Below, in pieces: positions 1-11,849 of a stretch of 64,000 bases of DNA; positions within the stretch are counted from its first letter, which is position 1; each line of letters begins with the position of its first letter. Made by a program: the position numbers and the translations under genes. Under the pieces are notes generated by a model. That model searched no databases and was not told the DNA's origin. It saw nothing but the letters and a program-made list of their open reading frames with translations. Location of the stretch: contig VIIQ02000857.1 in the NCBI GenBank assembly GCA_007449985.2, positions 1 through 64,000 of the forward strand, in the 5' to 3' direction. Source of the stretch: Desmodesmus armatus (Eukaryota > Chlorophyta > Chlorophyceae > Sphaeropleales > Scenedesmaceae).

Positions 1-729
1 GCCATCTTCTCTGCCAGCTCCCTGACCGAGTCCACGTATGCGTTGATGGAGTCTGACAGCAGCCCCCACGCCTCAGCCTGCTGCTGGTGGAACAGAACAA
101 CCTGCTGGGCACCCTCCTGGGCCTGCGGGGGGGGGGGGGGGGGGGCCACAACGAGTTTGAAGTAACCGGGCAGTGATCCATGGAGGTCCTGATCGGACCA
201 ACACATGCATACCTTCTGGCTTCACCGTGCCCGGCTGCGACGGCAGCGGCAGGAGATCATGCAGGCAGCTTTGCAGCTGCTGGCCACAGGTGGGGGGAGG
301 TCAATTAGACCAATGCATAAAGCATACGTCAGATAAGGTGTGCATGGCGTGCAAGGGGGAAATTAATGCTGGGGGGGGGGGGGAGGGTACCCCATGCTCT
401 ACACACCTTCCTGCATTATGCACTCTGCGTATGCATAACACACCACCCACACAAACGAATGCTGTTGCTGCCCCCAACTGCTACACTGCACTGCCCCCCC
501 CCCCCCCCCCCCCCCTCCCCACGCACACACCCTACCCACCCACCCACCCCCACACCTCCGTCAGCCAGGAGTCATCTGCCTTTGAGTCCTGCAGCTTCTG
601 TGCAACGCCTCCCAGCATCTTTGAAAACCTCTCACACGCTCTGTGAGCCACGAAGAAGCGATCCCGCAGCCCATCCAGTGTGATACTGTCCTGGTCATCA
701 TGTGCTGCTGAAGGGCCCCTGGGGGTCAT
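1..729 (-). CDS. Unknown helical protein, N-terminal part (partial)
   Basis: Two coding blocks on the minus strand join in phase. The first runs from about 729 (possible start methionine) to 556, ending in a GTGTGG donor. The second starts at 122 after a GCAG acceptor and runs off the window at base 1. The visible residues are helical and charged: DGLRDRFFVAHRACERF, then KMLGGVAQKLQDSKADDSWL, then a stretch rich in Gln, Glu and Leu ending in VRELAEKM. The intron (123-555) holds a run of 19 G at 127-145 and 22 C at 494-515. The true 5' end could lie upstream in another exon. I do not recognise the family; the pattern suits a coiled coil or helical bundle. A long plus-strand reading frame over the same region (173-646) is driven by the homopolymers and is not credible. 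Confidence 0.45.
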
Positions 730-1158
730 GCTGGGCTATGAGAGGCTTGTCGCTGCTGTGAAAGAGTTTGAAGATGCTGTAAAGCAGCGATCGGCACCTA
801 AACTTGCCACAAGGCCACTTGAACTTGCACCAAACAGCAGAACTTCCACAGAGGTGCAGGTAGGTGTGCAGTTGACAAACACAGGGCCCCGCGGGATGTG
901 TACGACTGGATTGAGTGTCTGGGATGTTACTGATGTATCAATAGACCGCTCCTGGGTGCCACTGATCACAACCGCCCAGCAACTGAACCGCAAGAAAGAA
1001 AGGTAAGCGTTCGCTAAGCGCTGCAAGTTATGTGCCCTCTGTACTAGTATCAAGCTTTGAAGTAATGGGCAGCATTCACGGTACTCTTGTGCGTTCACCA
1101 GGTTGCTGGTTCCAACACCGGGCTGTGACTAATCCCGGGCCGGGACCAAAAACGACCT

Positions 1159-4096
1159 TCAGCTGTAGCCTCTGCCCCTGCCTCTGCTGCTGCTGCCAGG
1201 ACCTCTACTGCCGCCACGCCCTGGCTGTCCCCTGCCTCTGCTGGAGCCACCATCCCCTGCAAACCTGCCACCACCGTCAAATCGACTACCACCGCCGCCA
1301 TCCTGCCTGCCTCCACTGTCGAAGTGACCACCAAAGCCACCACTACCCCCACCACCCCGGCCCGCTGGACCTCTACCCCTGCTGCTGGCCGGGGTTCCTC
1401 CGCCCCTGCTGTGGCCCCCTCTGAAGTGCTGTGGCTGCATGTCCCCAAACAAGGCGTCTGTGTAATCCTCACCCCCACGCCCACTGCTGTACTGCGCGGT
1501 GCTGTACTGCTGAGGGGGGCCCCTGCCACTGCCCCCACCGCGGCCCCTGCCACCTCTGCTGCCGCTGCTGCTGCCTGGCCCATCAAACCCTCCTCTGCTG
1601 CTGCTGTTGCCTGGCCCACTAAACCTCCTCGCCCACGGTTCGGCGGGTCATGGCCCCTGCATAGTACTGCTGCTGCGGCTGGCGCTGATGGTGCTGCTGC
1701 TGCTGCTGCTGCTGCTGGTGGTAGCCAGAAGCCTCCATGTCTTCCATATCCATCTGCGCCTGCAGCTGCCGAGCCAACTCCTCATCCCGCCTCATCTGTT
1801 CGTCCCCTGCTGCTGCACCTCTGCTGCCAGCAGCAGCACCCCCAGCAGCCACTCCCCCAGCCTTAGCCGCTTTCTGCTTTGCCTCCCACTCTTCCAGAGT
1901 CATGGTGCCAGCACCTCCCTCATCCCCACTGTCACTATCACCATAGCGCCCACGCCTGCGGCCCCTGCCCCGCCCCCGTCCCCTGCCCCCTCTCCTATTG
2001 TCAGCTTCTGCCTGGCTCCTTTCTAGCTTATCCAGCAGCTTCGCCTGCGCTGCCGACTGCTGCTGCTTCGTGGCTGCGTCAACAAGCGTCACTGGAGCAA
2101 CCTCCACGGTACGTTTCCCCACTGGCTCCCCCTTCTGCTCCTTCTTTTCCTGCAGCTGCTGCTGCTGCTGCTGGAGCTTTGCTACTGCGGCCTTGCGCTC
2201 CTGCTCCTGCTGCTTCACCTGCTGCTGACTCTGGCGGCCATCCTTACCAACGATGAACTGCCGGAACTTGGGAGCAGCGGCCCCATCATCCACAAACCCT
2301 GAGGTGGCAGCTGCTCCAGACATTAGCCGTGCCTCTGCCCCCTGCCCAGGTGCTGCTGGCGCCCTGCTGCTGCTGCAGCTGCCGTGGCTGCTGCCGCTGC
2401 TGCCATCTTCTGCCTGTCCTGTGCTCCCCCCACCCTGCGCTGCGTCTCCCATGCCTCTGCCAGGCTGTCCACCCTGCCCCCCAGCAGGGTGAGGGAGCGG
2501 GGCTCAAGCAGCACTACACCCAGGCGGATTGTGGCCTGGTGCAACACAACCTGCAGGTGAGCAGGCAGTGAGATTGAGGCAGTTGATGTATATGTTTATA
2601 TGTTTTGCCGTCAGACTACGACAACCGACTCGTAGTGACGCGCCCAGACCAACAAGAGTGTGTGTGTAGACACAGGGAGTGCATCCAGCCAATGCATCAG
2701 CGGGTGACTCCTCTAATGCCCCTGCTCCCCCCCCCCCCCCCCCCCCCCCACCTTCAGGCTCCAGCTCCCAACCGCCCCCACCCCCCCACCCCCCTCACAT
2801 ACATCACCCTGGGCTGCCCCCCACCTCACCTTGCTGCCCGGTGCGAGTGTGTCACTGAGTTTTGAGCAGGTTTAGTGCTCCATCTCCGACCACCAAGGAC
2901 CCCCCACCCCCACCACCACCAAGGACCCCCCACCACCACCAAGGACCCCCCACCCCCACCACCACCAAGGACCCCCCACCACCACCAAGGACCCCCCACC
3001 CCCACCACCACCAAGGACCCCCCACCACCACCAAGGACCCCCCACCCCCACCACCACCAAGGACCCCCCCCCCCACCACCACCAAGGACCCCCCACCACC
3101 ACCAAGGACCCCCCACCACCACCAAGGACCCCCCCCCACCACCAAGGACCCCCCACCCCCACCCCCTCACCACCACGACTGACAGACGACCCCACCAGTT
3201 GGACCGCCTGGCCCCGCCCTCCTGACAAACCCCCATCCCCCCCTACACTCCCCCAAACGAAACCACTCGGGCCCCTCTCTCACCTTACTGCCTGGTGTGA
3301 GTGTGTCACTGAGTTGTGAACATGGCTTGTGCTCCATTGCCTTGCAGGCTGTGCGGCCATCATGCAGCTTCAGCACCAGCAGGCGCCCACCACTGCTGCT
3401 GCTGCCGGCATAGCTGGGCTTGCTGACGTCAGTGGCAGACATGATCTGAATGGGGAGGGGGGGGCAAGGAGAGCCAATGTTTTGAGGGATGTGAGGGTGT
3501 CGGGGCAGGCAGCCAATGCTGGGCAACACAGCCAACACCCAATACACAATGCTGTGTGAGGGCCGCACCTGCAGCACCATGGGCCCCTTGATGCTGCTGC
3601 TGTGTGCCCTGTTTACGTCATCAGGGAGGCAGCCAGCCCCAGTCTTGCGCAGGTCTGTGCTGAGCAAGGCTGCACGCAGCTCCTGCAGAGACACTGGAGC
3701 TGCAGCTGCTGCGCTGCTGCGTGCTGGGGTTTGAGTTGTTTTGTGTCCAGCCCCAGTGTCACCCTCCTCCTCCTCCTCCTCCTCCCCATCGTCGTCACCA
3801 TACTGCAGGCTCTCTACCAGCGATTCGACCGCCTGCAAGAGCAATGCATGCCACGTGGAGCTGTCCATGCTGCCATTGGCGTGGTTGTGCTGCAGGCAGT
3901 TTGTGGTATCGGAAGTTGGGTGAACAAACATGCAGGGTTGGGCTTGACAGAAACATTTAGAATGCTATGTCACTCACTCACTCAACCCCTACTGCTGCTG
4001 AGGTGGGTCACCAGTGCTAAGCAATGATCATGCAATACTCACATCCGGTTTCAAATTCCAGCCTTCTGCCTTGAGTTTCTGTAGCATGCTATCCAT
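1159..4096 (-). CDS. TDRD3/RMI1-type OB-fold protein with RGG tail
   Basis: Resembles the DUF1767/OB-fold region of TDRD3, the scaffold that binds topoisomerase III, and in animals couples TOP3B to RNA. Exons: 4096-4043 (starts MDSMLQKLKAEGWNLKPD), 3832-3569, 3445-3284, and a long last block from 2550. Phases of the first four agree. Family hallmarks are TDLRKTGAGCLPDDVN, SSIKGPMVLQV, LKLHDGRTACKAME, LTPGSK and RLGVVLLEPRSLTLLGG followed by LAEAWETQRR. After this come Gln/Glu-rich helices, an RGRGRGRGR box and an RGG/FDG tail ending GRGYS with the stop at 1159. LAEAWETQRR favours TDRD3 over RMI1. I see neither a UBA nor a Tudor domain. The frame changes near 2420-2450 and near 1620-1680 without an obvious intron; these may be small introns or assembly indels. 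An in-frame methionine at 3931 is not the start, because it lies in the intron before exon 2. Confidence 0.8.
2727..2749. repeat. Poly-C tract, 23 bases
   Basis: An uninterrupted run of C inside the intron between exons 3 and 4 of the TDRD3-like gene. It reads as poly-G in the transcript. Length is likely to vary between isolates and to be error-prone in assembly. Confidence 0.9.
2886..3172. repeat. CCACCACCACCAAGGACCCC minisatellite
   Basis: About 290 bp of tandem units built from CCACCACCACCAAGGACCC with variable CCCCA spacers, all within an intron of the TDRD3-like gene. It opens long Pro/His or Gly/Val/Trp reading frames in several frames at once; these are by-products of the repeat and not proteins. 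It is flanked on the left by a degenerate copy of the end of exon 3 (2826-2880). Confidence 0.9.
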
Positions 4097-4543
4097 TCTG
4101 AGAACAACACAGTGCCTTGAACAGCAACGTGCATCAGCTGATCAGACTTCAGATCACCAAACACATGTTGAGCCGCAAACCTTGCTCGAATGTGTCGCGA
4201 CAAAGTTAGCCCGCGAATTGCAGACTTTTTCACCGGACAGGGCAGCAACTGCGGATCAGCTAGGACGTTCAAATTTGCTCGGACTTTCAAGAACGTGGTT
4301 TTGGCTCGCACATCACAGGCCTCCTGTCAGTCTATCCTGGAGTAACCATAGGTATTTCTTTTGTGGTCAGCTGCATCTGCCCCTCTTTCATCACATTTCT
4401 GCTGTGTGTGTCTCCTTGATCTCTGAACCGTGCTGCAGTGAACAAGACAGTGCTCAACTCTTCACAGGAAGGCTTGCTCGTAGAAGCTGGTCTGGATTGA
4501 GTGAAAACCTCTGCAGCAGCACAGCATCAGCAGGGCAGCAGGC
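4097..4543. promoter_or_regulatory. Divergent intergenic region, candidate bidirectional promoter
   Basis: These 447 bases separate the start codons of the TDRD3-like gene (minus) and RFC4 (plus). The stretch must contain both 5' UTRs and both promoters. It is less CAG-rich than its surroundings. I see no convincing TATA box. Head-to-head placement is an observation; shared regulation is inference. Confidence 0.4.
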
Positions 4544-7500
4544 ATGACTGTGCAACAGCCGTGGGTGGAGAAGTACAGGCCAAAGAACGTTGATGAGGTT
4601 GCGCACCAGGAAGAGGTGGTCAACACGCTGCGCAAGTCGCTGGAGACAGCCAATCTGCCCCACTTGCTCTTCTATGGGCCCCCTGGCACAGGTCAGCTGG
4701 CCTTCTGGCAACTTGCCTGTAGCAGCTGCAGCATCAAGCCCAGGGCAGCTCGAGCTGACCTCCGATCTGTGATGAGCTCATGCGGGCTCTGCCCATCAGC
4801 TTCCATGCTGAGCATGAGCCTCATCACTTGCATGCAACCAACGATGCACCTGATCTTGAACGGTAGCATGGTCATGTGAGCCATGCTGCCTTTAAAAACC
4901 AGGTGCATCGTTTGTTGCATGCAAGTGACGAGGCTCACGCTCAGCATGGGAGCTGATGGGCACATACGCTGCCGCACCACACCCCATCTCCCCCCCCCCC
5001 CCCGCTCCACTCCATCCACACCCTTCCACACCCACACTCACACCCACACATACATTCACAGCACCATGACGTGCGGACTTTTGCAGGCAAGACCTCCACG
5101 GCCCTGGCCATTGCCCGCCAGCTGTACGGCCCTGAGCTCATGAAGACACGAGTGATGGAGCTGAACGCCAGTGACGAACGCGGCATCAACGTAGTGCGGC
5201 AGAAGGTGTGTGTGCAGCAAGACACCAATAGAGCCAGCACACTGCCACAATTTCAGTGCACATCAGTGTGCAGACACCGGTGTCAACCACTAAAAAGCAG
5301 TGTGCGTACTGCGTCAAGCAGCACGCAGTCGACTAGCAGTTGGAGCCACATTATGGAGCAACAGGCAGCTAGAATGTTGCCTCCAGCACCTCTATGTGAA
5401 CCAGGACAGCATCACACCGACTGGTGCACCCTTGAGCCCGGTCGTCATCAGCAGCCCACCAGCATCATTCACTGCTGCGGCCCTTGTGTGCTGTGTCATC
5501 TTGTGTAGGTGAAATCATTTGCAGCAGCAGCAGTTGGCCCGCCTGTGCCAGGGTACCCCTGTCCCCCATACAAACTGCTCATCCTAGATGAGGCGGACTC
5601 CATGACACAGGTGGGAGGGGGGCACTTGGATACCTTACAATTTCAAGCTCTGCGCATGGTTTGTGGCATGGAAAGGCAGAGTCTGGGTGACCTTTGCATA
5701 CATCTGGCACTGCTGACCCTAGCAGCAGCCTCCGGGTGGATAAGCTGCAGCTCTGTGGTGCTGCTGCACCATTCGATGCTGCAGCATCACGCACTGCCAC
5801 TACCTCGGACATGCTTCTAAGTGACACCGACTGAAGGGCAGGCAAGGCACCATGTGCACCCTGGGGCGGCCACCCTATGCCATGTGATGAATTCAACAGG
5901 CTTTCAATGTGATTTGCGTTGCTGTGTGGTGTGCACGCCGTCAACCTGCAGGATGCTCAAAATGCCCTGCGGCGCACGATGGAGAGCTACAGCAAAGTCA
6001 CGCGCTTCTGCTTCATCTGCAACTATGTCAGCCGCATCATCGAGCCCCTGGCCTCTCGCTGTGCCAAGTTCAGGTTCAGGTGGGCGGCACGCTCGTGTGT
6101 TTGTGTATACGCCATGGAGCCGTGTGTTGACCTGATGTGAAGGGCAGGGCTGATTACTGGCAAGTGAAAGGGCAGCTCGTTACTGCAGCAAATGCGGTAG
6201 TGCATGAACGACGAAGCGGCAGCATAGTCAGGTGGGTGTGCCTTGTCGACACTGAGTACATGGGAGCTCCCAGTCATCACAGCAGTGTTGCAAATGCTCA
6301 CACTTATCTGATGGAAACAACTCGTGTATTTGGAGGTCAAATGGCAGTCTTGGGACTAGTGACTAGCTTCCTTTGCCGTCTTGACAGTGGCGCCAAGTAA
6401 ATGCTGTGTGTCCCACAGGCCGCTGCACAAGGAGGTGATGCAGGACCGCGTTACGTTCATATGTGACAAGGAGGGAGTGACGCTGGACGCAGACGCATTC
6501 GACCTGCTGGCGCAGGTGGGACTGGGCGCGCACCGCACACTCAACATACTGCTTCTGTACCCTTGGGCTTGGCCATGCTGCTAGCCCTGGGCACCGCGTT
6601 GCCTGGAGCCTGCATCTATGCCGTGGCACGTTATAGTGGTGTGGCCTGGTATACTCTGCCTGCACCATGTTTAGAAGTGGGCTTGTTGCACCCCCCCCCC
6701 CCCGTCAGGGTGGTCAGTTGATTGGCATAAAAGCAAGGAGGGTGTTGCTGCCACTCACAGCTGAAAACAAGAGCTTGTCGCAACTGTGTTGGCCTGCAGG
6801 TGTCTGGTGGTGACCTGCGCAAGGCAGTCACGACGCTGCAGTCTGCAGTGCGCCTGGGGGGCACACAGGTGTCAAGGTGGGTGCATGGCGCTGGCTGCTT
6901 GGTGCTGTAACAATCGTGCCATCTCAGCGCCCATGCCCAGTGGCTTTGCTGTTGTGGCAGTCACCAGCTGCATGTTTGGCACCTTCATGTGAAGGTCTTG
7001 GTGGCCTTGCCGGTTGTGGTGCATCAGCTTGCCTGGGCCTGTTTGTGCTTTGCTCACGAAGGCAACAAGACGAATCCCCACACTCCCATTATGCACCAAC
7101 GGTTTAGGGTCTCCTCTTGTCAAGCGCCTTAGGGCTGCTGCCAACGCTGCTGCCAAAGACGTCACATGCATGCTTGCCAGCCAAGGCAATGGCACTCGCA
7201 GCCCCACACCAGCAGGCCGCAAAGCAACCACTGCCGGCAGCCATCTAGGGTGCTGCCTGGCACCTTGTTTGTGGGGTCTCTGCAGGGCCCCAGCTGACAC
7301 GGCTCGTGGTGCTTGCAGGCCCCTGTGCCACACATTCTGCTCTTGACGGAATGCTGTCTGTTGCATTTTTGTATTGCAGGCAGTCCATACTTGACGTGTG
7401 TGGCCAGGTGCCCCCTGAGGCCATCAAGCAGCTGGTGTTGGCGTGCAAGAGCGGCATGTATGCTAGAATGCAGCAGCAGGTGAGGGAGGAGCCTGACGGC

Positions 7501-7982
7501 ACGATGGTGAAGGGGCGGCAATCCCCCCCCCCCACACACACACTCCCTCTGTCGACACACACACGACTGCTCTGGGCTGGTGCTGGATGCCTGTTGTCAG
7601 AGGGTTTTTTTGTCCCCAGCGAGCAGGGAACAAGCAGCAGTCAGGCTGGAACCGGCAAAGATTTCTGCTGTCAAGTGCATTACTGATGTGCCATGTCTTG
7701 GTGCAATACCTGTCCTGTGCGTGTGTGTAGGTGACGGACATGATAGCTGAGGGCTATCCCGCCCAGCAGGTGCTGCTGCAGCTGCAGGCGCTGCTGGTGC
7801 CAGGGGTGGTCACAGGGGCTGCAGCGGCGCCTGATGATGACACCGCAGCGCTGAGTGACGTGCAGCGGGCCAAGATGTGTGAGCTGCTGGCAGCTGCTGA
7901 CAAGGACTTGGTGGACGGGGCTGACGAGTTCCTGCAGCTGCTCAATGTAGCGGGAGGCATGCAGGCCGAGATCATGGCATGA
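4544..7982 (+). CDS. RFC4: Replication factor C subunit 4 (clamp loader ATPase)
   Basis: A small subunit of the RFC complex, which loads PCNA onto primer-template junctions in the nucleus. Eight exons join in frame to 340 residues, normal for the family: 4544-4691, 5087-5205, 5509-5610, 5952-6079, 6419-6515, 6800-6876, 7380-7479, 7731-7982. The start [19 protein letters not shown] is the usual N-terminus. Walker A is GPPGTGKTS, split by intron 1. RFC boxes LNASDERGI and Walker B ILDEADSM follow. [15 protein letters not shown] carries the SRC arginine finger. [16 protein letters not shown] is sensor 2 of the AAA+ lid, and the C-terminal collar helices end in [16 protein letters not shown], the length and the C-terminus point to RFC4 rather than RFC2, RFC3 or RFC5. 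All catalytic motifs are intact. Intron 1 carries an 81-bp hairpin. Confidence 0.97.
4791..4961. repeat. 81-bp inverted repeat with 9-nt loop in RFC4 intron 1
   Basis: The left arm is 4791-4871, the loop 4872-4880 and the right arm 4881-4961. Aligning the left arm with the reverse complement of the right arm base by base gives 72 identical positions of 81 and no gaps. Both arm ends read GCCCATCAGC outward. The transcript could fold into a long stem resembling an algal pre-miRNA or a miniature inverted-repeat element. Confidence 0.85.
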
Positions 7983-8671
7983 AGAACATCATGTCATGTG
8001 GCTGGTTGTGCTGGGGGTTTGCGGGGCAATGTGTACAGGAGGTGTGTGTGTCTGGTGTGAGGTCTGAAGAGCGGATTGTTGGCGTGCTGGCGATGCAGTC
8101 TCTGCAAGTATCTGTTCTTCTTATGCTGTTGTCATGGAGCCTTTGACCCATCCTCCAATCTGAAGGATCACTCAGGGCGCACAAATGCACAACTGCTGCG
8201 GTGTCATTGCCAACCTGGCCCATTGGTGGCCGCCAAAGTCCATGCGGGCCAGACATAGTGTTGCTTCCTCGGTGTCGTTTTGCTGCTCATGTAGTTATTT
8301 TGTGGCTTGCAGGGCAAGCCTTTTAGCTCTGGTCAGCCCTAGCTGTTCAAAAACCTGTCATGTGGGGTCACAGAGGAGGGAAATGCTACACTGAACAGCC
8401 CCCACAAACTATGCTGTTGCACACATCGAACACACTGACTAAAGGAGAGTAGGGTGAATCATATTCGTTCGTAAGCGACGTCCTGGCTTTTTGACACGTC
8501 GTGCAAGGCAAGTGTCTCGACCTTCGGGGTGAGGTGGCTTCCATGCAGCTATAAAGCACGGACATGTGAATTCATCTCGAAATGCAGATCATAAAACAGT
8601 TCAGATCGGCTACTTTCATGTGCGCTGCAAGTAGGGTGTCCTGCTGCTACTGCTGCTGCAGGCACGGTGAC
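7983..8671. other. Intergenic: RFC4 3' end and F-box/LRR 5' region
   Basis: No credible coding frame. The first part should be the RFC4 3' UTR. The stretch 8440-8600 is more AT-rich (GAATCATATTCGTTCG, TATAAAGCACGG near 8550) and may hold the promoter of the following gene. TATAAA about 120 bases before the chosen start is a weak TATA candidate. Confidence 0.35.
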
Positions 8672-11090
8672 ATGGCAGCACAGGAAGACAATGAAGCTGT
8701 GGATCTGCCGTTTGAAGTCGTTGCATGTGTGCTCCAGTACGTCAGCCTGAGAACAAGGCTCACCAGCTGCGCATTTGTGTGCAGTACCTGGCGAACAGCG
8801 GCAGTGAGTGCCACAGGGGCAGTCCACCTGTGTGGCGTGACACCAGAGCGCCTGTCATCTTTTCTGAGGTGGCTCAGCAAGACCAAAGCGTGTGTGAATC
8901 TGATAACCCTCCAGAACGATGACTTTGCTGCCCCGATCAGGCTGCAGCTGTCTGACCTGGTTGAAGCCTTGCACGATTGCGGCAGCCTGGTGCAGCTGTC
9001 AGTCAGCAACGCTGAGTGCTTGGCCGGCAGCTTGACAGCCCTTCACAACTTCCATGCCCTTCAGCACCTCAAGCTGCATTCTGTCAGGGCGCCCGAGGGC
9101 CTATCTCCCTTGGAGTTTCCTGCCATTCTGCTAGCTGACCTGACCCACCTTACCTCCCTGCACCTGGGGCCAGGCCTGTTGGTCAGCAGCAACTCCCTGC
9201 AGCAACTCACCCGCCTGAAGGACCTGCAGCAGCTGCAGCTGGCCTGGCCTGACCCACAGCTGACAGCTGCGGCCCTCACACAGCTCGCACACTTGCCACG
9301 GCTGACACACCTGGCCGTGGCTGGCACCGGGCCCTGTGTGGAGTTCAGCAGCGGGGGGTTCCCTGAGCTGACGAGGATAACTGGACTGCAGCACCTGGCC
9401 CTGACAGCTTGCAGGGGAGGCTTTGAGGCAGGCGTTCTGGGCGCACTGACACGCCTGCAGCACCTCGAGCTGTGTGACACCCGTGTACACGAAGGCAGTG
9501 CAGGCGTCAGCAAGCTGCTGGCCTGCCTGGCCGACCTTCAGTGCCTGACACAGCTATGCCTGAAGTACAGCCTGGTGTACGGCTGTGCAGCTGACACATC
9601 CTACTCAGCGCTGACAGCTTCCAGCCGCCTTCAGCGCTTGACGTTGCACCACGTGGTCATGCCGAGGGATGTATGGGGGCATGTCTTCCCAGCAGCCACA
9701 CACCTGACAGCGCTGCGGGCAGTCAGCATTGCTGGCGGCAGGCCTGAGCAACCGCTGCTGCAGCAGGCAGACTTGGATAGGCTGCTGGAGTGCTGCCCCA
9801 ACCTACAGGTATGCTGCGAATACACTGTCTCCTGCGCGCTGTGCTTAGCTCTGGACTGCACTACAGCCTGTGATCAGCGACTGATGAACACCCACCTCAC
9901 GGCATCTCCTCTTTCATCCTGCCCCACGTCCTCTCTGTCAAGCTTCGTCTCCCCATCTCACAAGGCTGTATGCAAGGCTTTGGGGCACCCTCATGAGCCC
10001 TTGACTCGCTGGCTAGTGCTGAGGTTGGGACCCTGTCCCCAAAATACTGTACTGTACTGTACTGTACTGTACTGTACTGTACTGTACTGTACTGTACTGT
10101 ACTGTACTGTACTGTACTGTACCTTCCCCTTGCCCTCTGTCACCCGCCCTGCAGGAGTTGGACCTTGACCAAGGCCTGTACCTGCACGCCCAACTGACAG
10201 GGCTGACGAAGCTGTCAGGTTTGCAGCGGCTTGCATCGCCGATAGGGCCCAACATGCTGCCTGATGTGGTGTCAAAGCTTACCGGACTGCAGGAGCTAAC
10301 GGTGTGCGCACCCAGCACTGTGACTAGGCACTCGCTGTCGCTGCTGAGGCCGTTGCAGCAGCTGCAGAGGCTGGTGGTGCAGGCACACTGTGCTGAGTGG
10401 CAGCTGGAGCTGGGCAGCCTCAGGCTTGAGTTTGTCAACAAGGTGAGAATGACTTGAGCTTGCTTGCCCACCATGTTCACGTGGTGGGGCAAAGTCGACA
10501 TGCACTCCAGTGGAACAGCTTTGCTGGCTAGGGCAGTTGCACTGTGCTTGCCACCCACAGACACTGTCAAGCAGTCGTGACAGGATCCAGCCATTTAGCT
10601 GTCACGTCATGTGCGCGGGACTCCAGCGCTTGCAGCGTAGGTGTGCATTGCGGTCTCAATGAGGTAATCCACCTGTATAAGGCAGCTGTGCAACTGCAAT
10701 TGCAAACGAAATCACAGTGCTGACCTTGAGTTACAACGTAGTACAATCTGAGCTACCCATGTGGTGACAGGACCTCAAGAGGCCCCAGCAGCTTACTGGC
10801 TAGTGCCAAGGTTGGACGATGTCCCCAGTGTCTGTGCTGTTCTGTTTCTATCTGTGCTGCAGGCAGAGCCAGGCCTGCCGTCCGATGTGCTGAGCCAGGT
10901 GGTGGCAGCTTGCAGCCAGAAGGGTGTGGTGCTGCCAGGCTTGACACAGCAGCTGGAGGAGGGGGTTCAGCAGCTGCAGATATCAGAGCCGGCAGGTGCC
11001 TGGGGGGACGAGGACGTGACCTCTGAGCAGAACGCTCGCCATGCAGCTGGCACAGAGAATCTTGGGAGGTGCAAGTGCACCTTGCAGTAG
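8672..11090 (+). CDS. F-box-like leucine-rich repeat protein
   Basis: Three exons join to about 550 residues: 8672-9808, 10155-10442, 10863-11090. The N-terminus (residues 10-50) reads DLPFEVVACVLQYVSLRTRL, an F-box-like helix bundle, which would dock an SCF ubiquitin ligase through SKP1. It is followed by about a dozen leucine-rich repeats of the form LTRLxxLxxLxLxxCxxx, ending KLTGLQELTVCAPSTVTR. I chose ATG 8672 (MAAQEDNEAVDLPFEV) over 8582 because the upstream residues are Cys-rich and unlike the family. Substrate is unknown. It has the same plan as the two LRR genes at 40305-42210 and 44409-46268 but lacks their shared APGDEPVWRQLL tail. Intron 1 contains a long CTGTA repeat. Confidence 0.75.
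10048..10121. repeat. (CTGTA)n pentanucleotide microsatellite
   Basis: About 15 perfect head-to-tail copies of the 5-bp unit in intron 1 of the F-box/LRR gene, close to the intron's 3' splice site (10154). Translation through it gives a spurious repetitive VLYCT peptide, so reading frames that cross it are not exons. Confidence 0.95.
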
Positions 11091-11849
11091 CAACCTGCAT
11101 GATGATGTAATGCATCTGCTGGGTTGTTGGTGCCAGGTTGTCCATACGCTGTGCGCCCTTCTCATGTGCATGCAAGGGCTTCCACTTCACGGCAGCCGCA
11201 TTAGTGCAAACACAATGGAGCCAACCCAACCCTGGCAGGGCAGCTTCAGCAGTCACTTTTCATAGTGTAAGCAGATGCACAGTGCAGCAAGACAAACCAT
11301 GTGATAAGGGTTGGGCCTGCCACAGCATGCGCGCCACAGCAGTAGCCAGCAAAGCCAGCTCACCCTGATGCATGCAATGCATCAGTGTAGCAGATGGATT
11401 GCGCTGCTTGGCACAACACATACACAAATATGCGTTCGATTCAGTCATAGCTGTGATACACACTGTGCACGACCATGATGACAGTAGTGTGTCTGTTCAG
11501 GTGAATGCACAGACACCCCAAAACATGCTGGCTTGCATGCCAGGCATGCTGCATCAGAAAGCACAGCAGAGGGTGGGTTTGTACTGAGCACAGACTGATG
11601 CCGCACTGCTGGATCCATGGAGGCAGCATGGCTTGCAGGCAATGTTTCAGCCTGACACAACACTACATACAGCCCAAATTAAGCTGGTACACTTTGCACA
11701 TTACTGAATAAGAGCTGCACCCTAAAGCAACCAGCGCGCTGCCCGCAGCGAACACCGCAAACGCGGGGAGCTGTTCACGATTGCGTGCTGAAAAGCAAAA
11801 CACTGATGGATACTTGTACAATTTGCTGCAGCCACCACTTGCACCGGCT
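11091..11849. other. Convergent intergenic region
   Basis: Lies between the stop codons of the F-box/LRR gene and TOP3A, so it should hold both 3' UTRs. There is a small hairpin TGATGCATGCAATGCATCA at 11367-11385. I see no coding frame with family resemblance. Confidence 0.4.

Noticed and set aside
2826..3236. Gly/Val/Trp-rich and Pro/His-rich long frames
   Set aside because: All are translations of the intronic minisatellite and open in several frames at once.
8582..8671. Upstream ATG of the F-box/LRR gene as the start
   Set aside because: The added residues are Cys-rich and unlike F-box proteins; ATG 8672 directly precedes the F-box-like region.
10048..10121. Repeated GTAC cores as copper-response elements
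   Set aside because: The GTACs are a by-product of the CTGTA microsatellite inside an intron, not an upstream promoter cluster.
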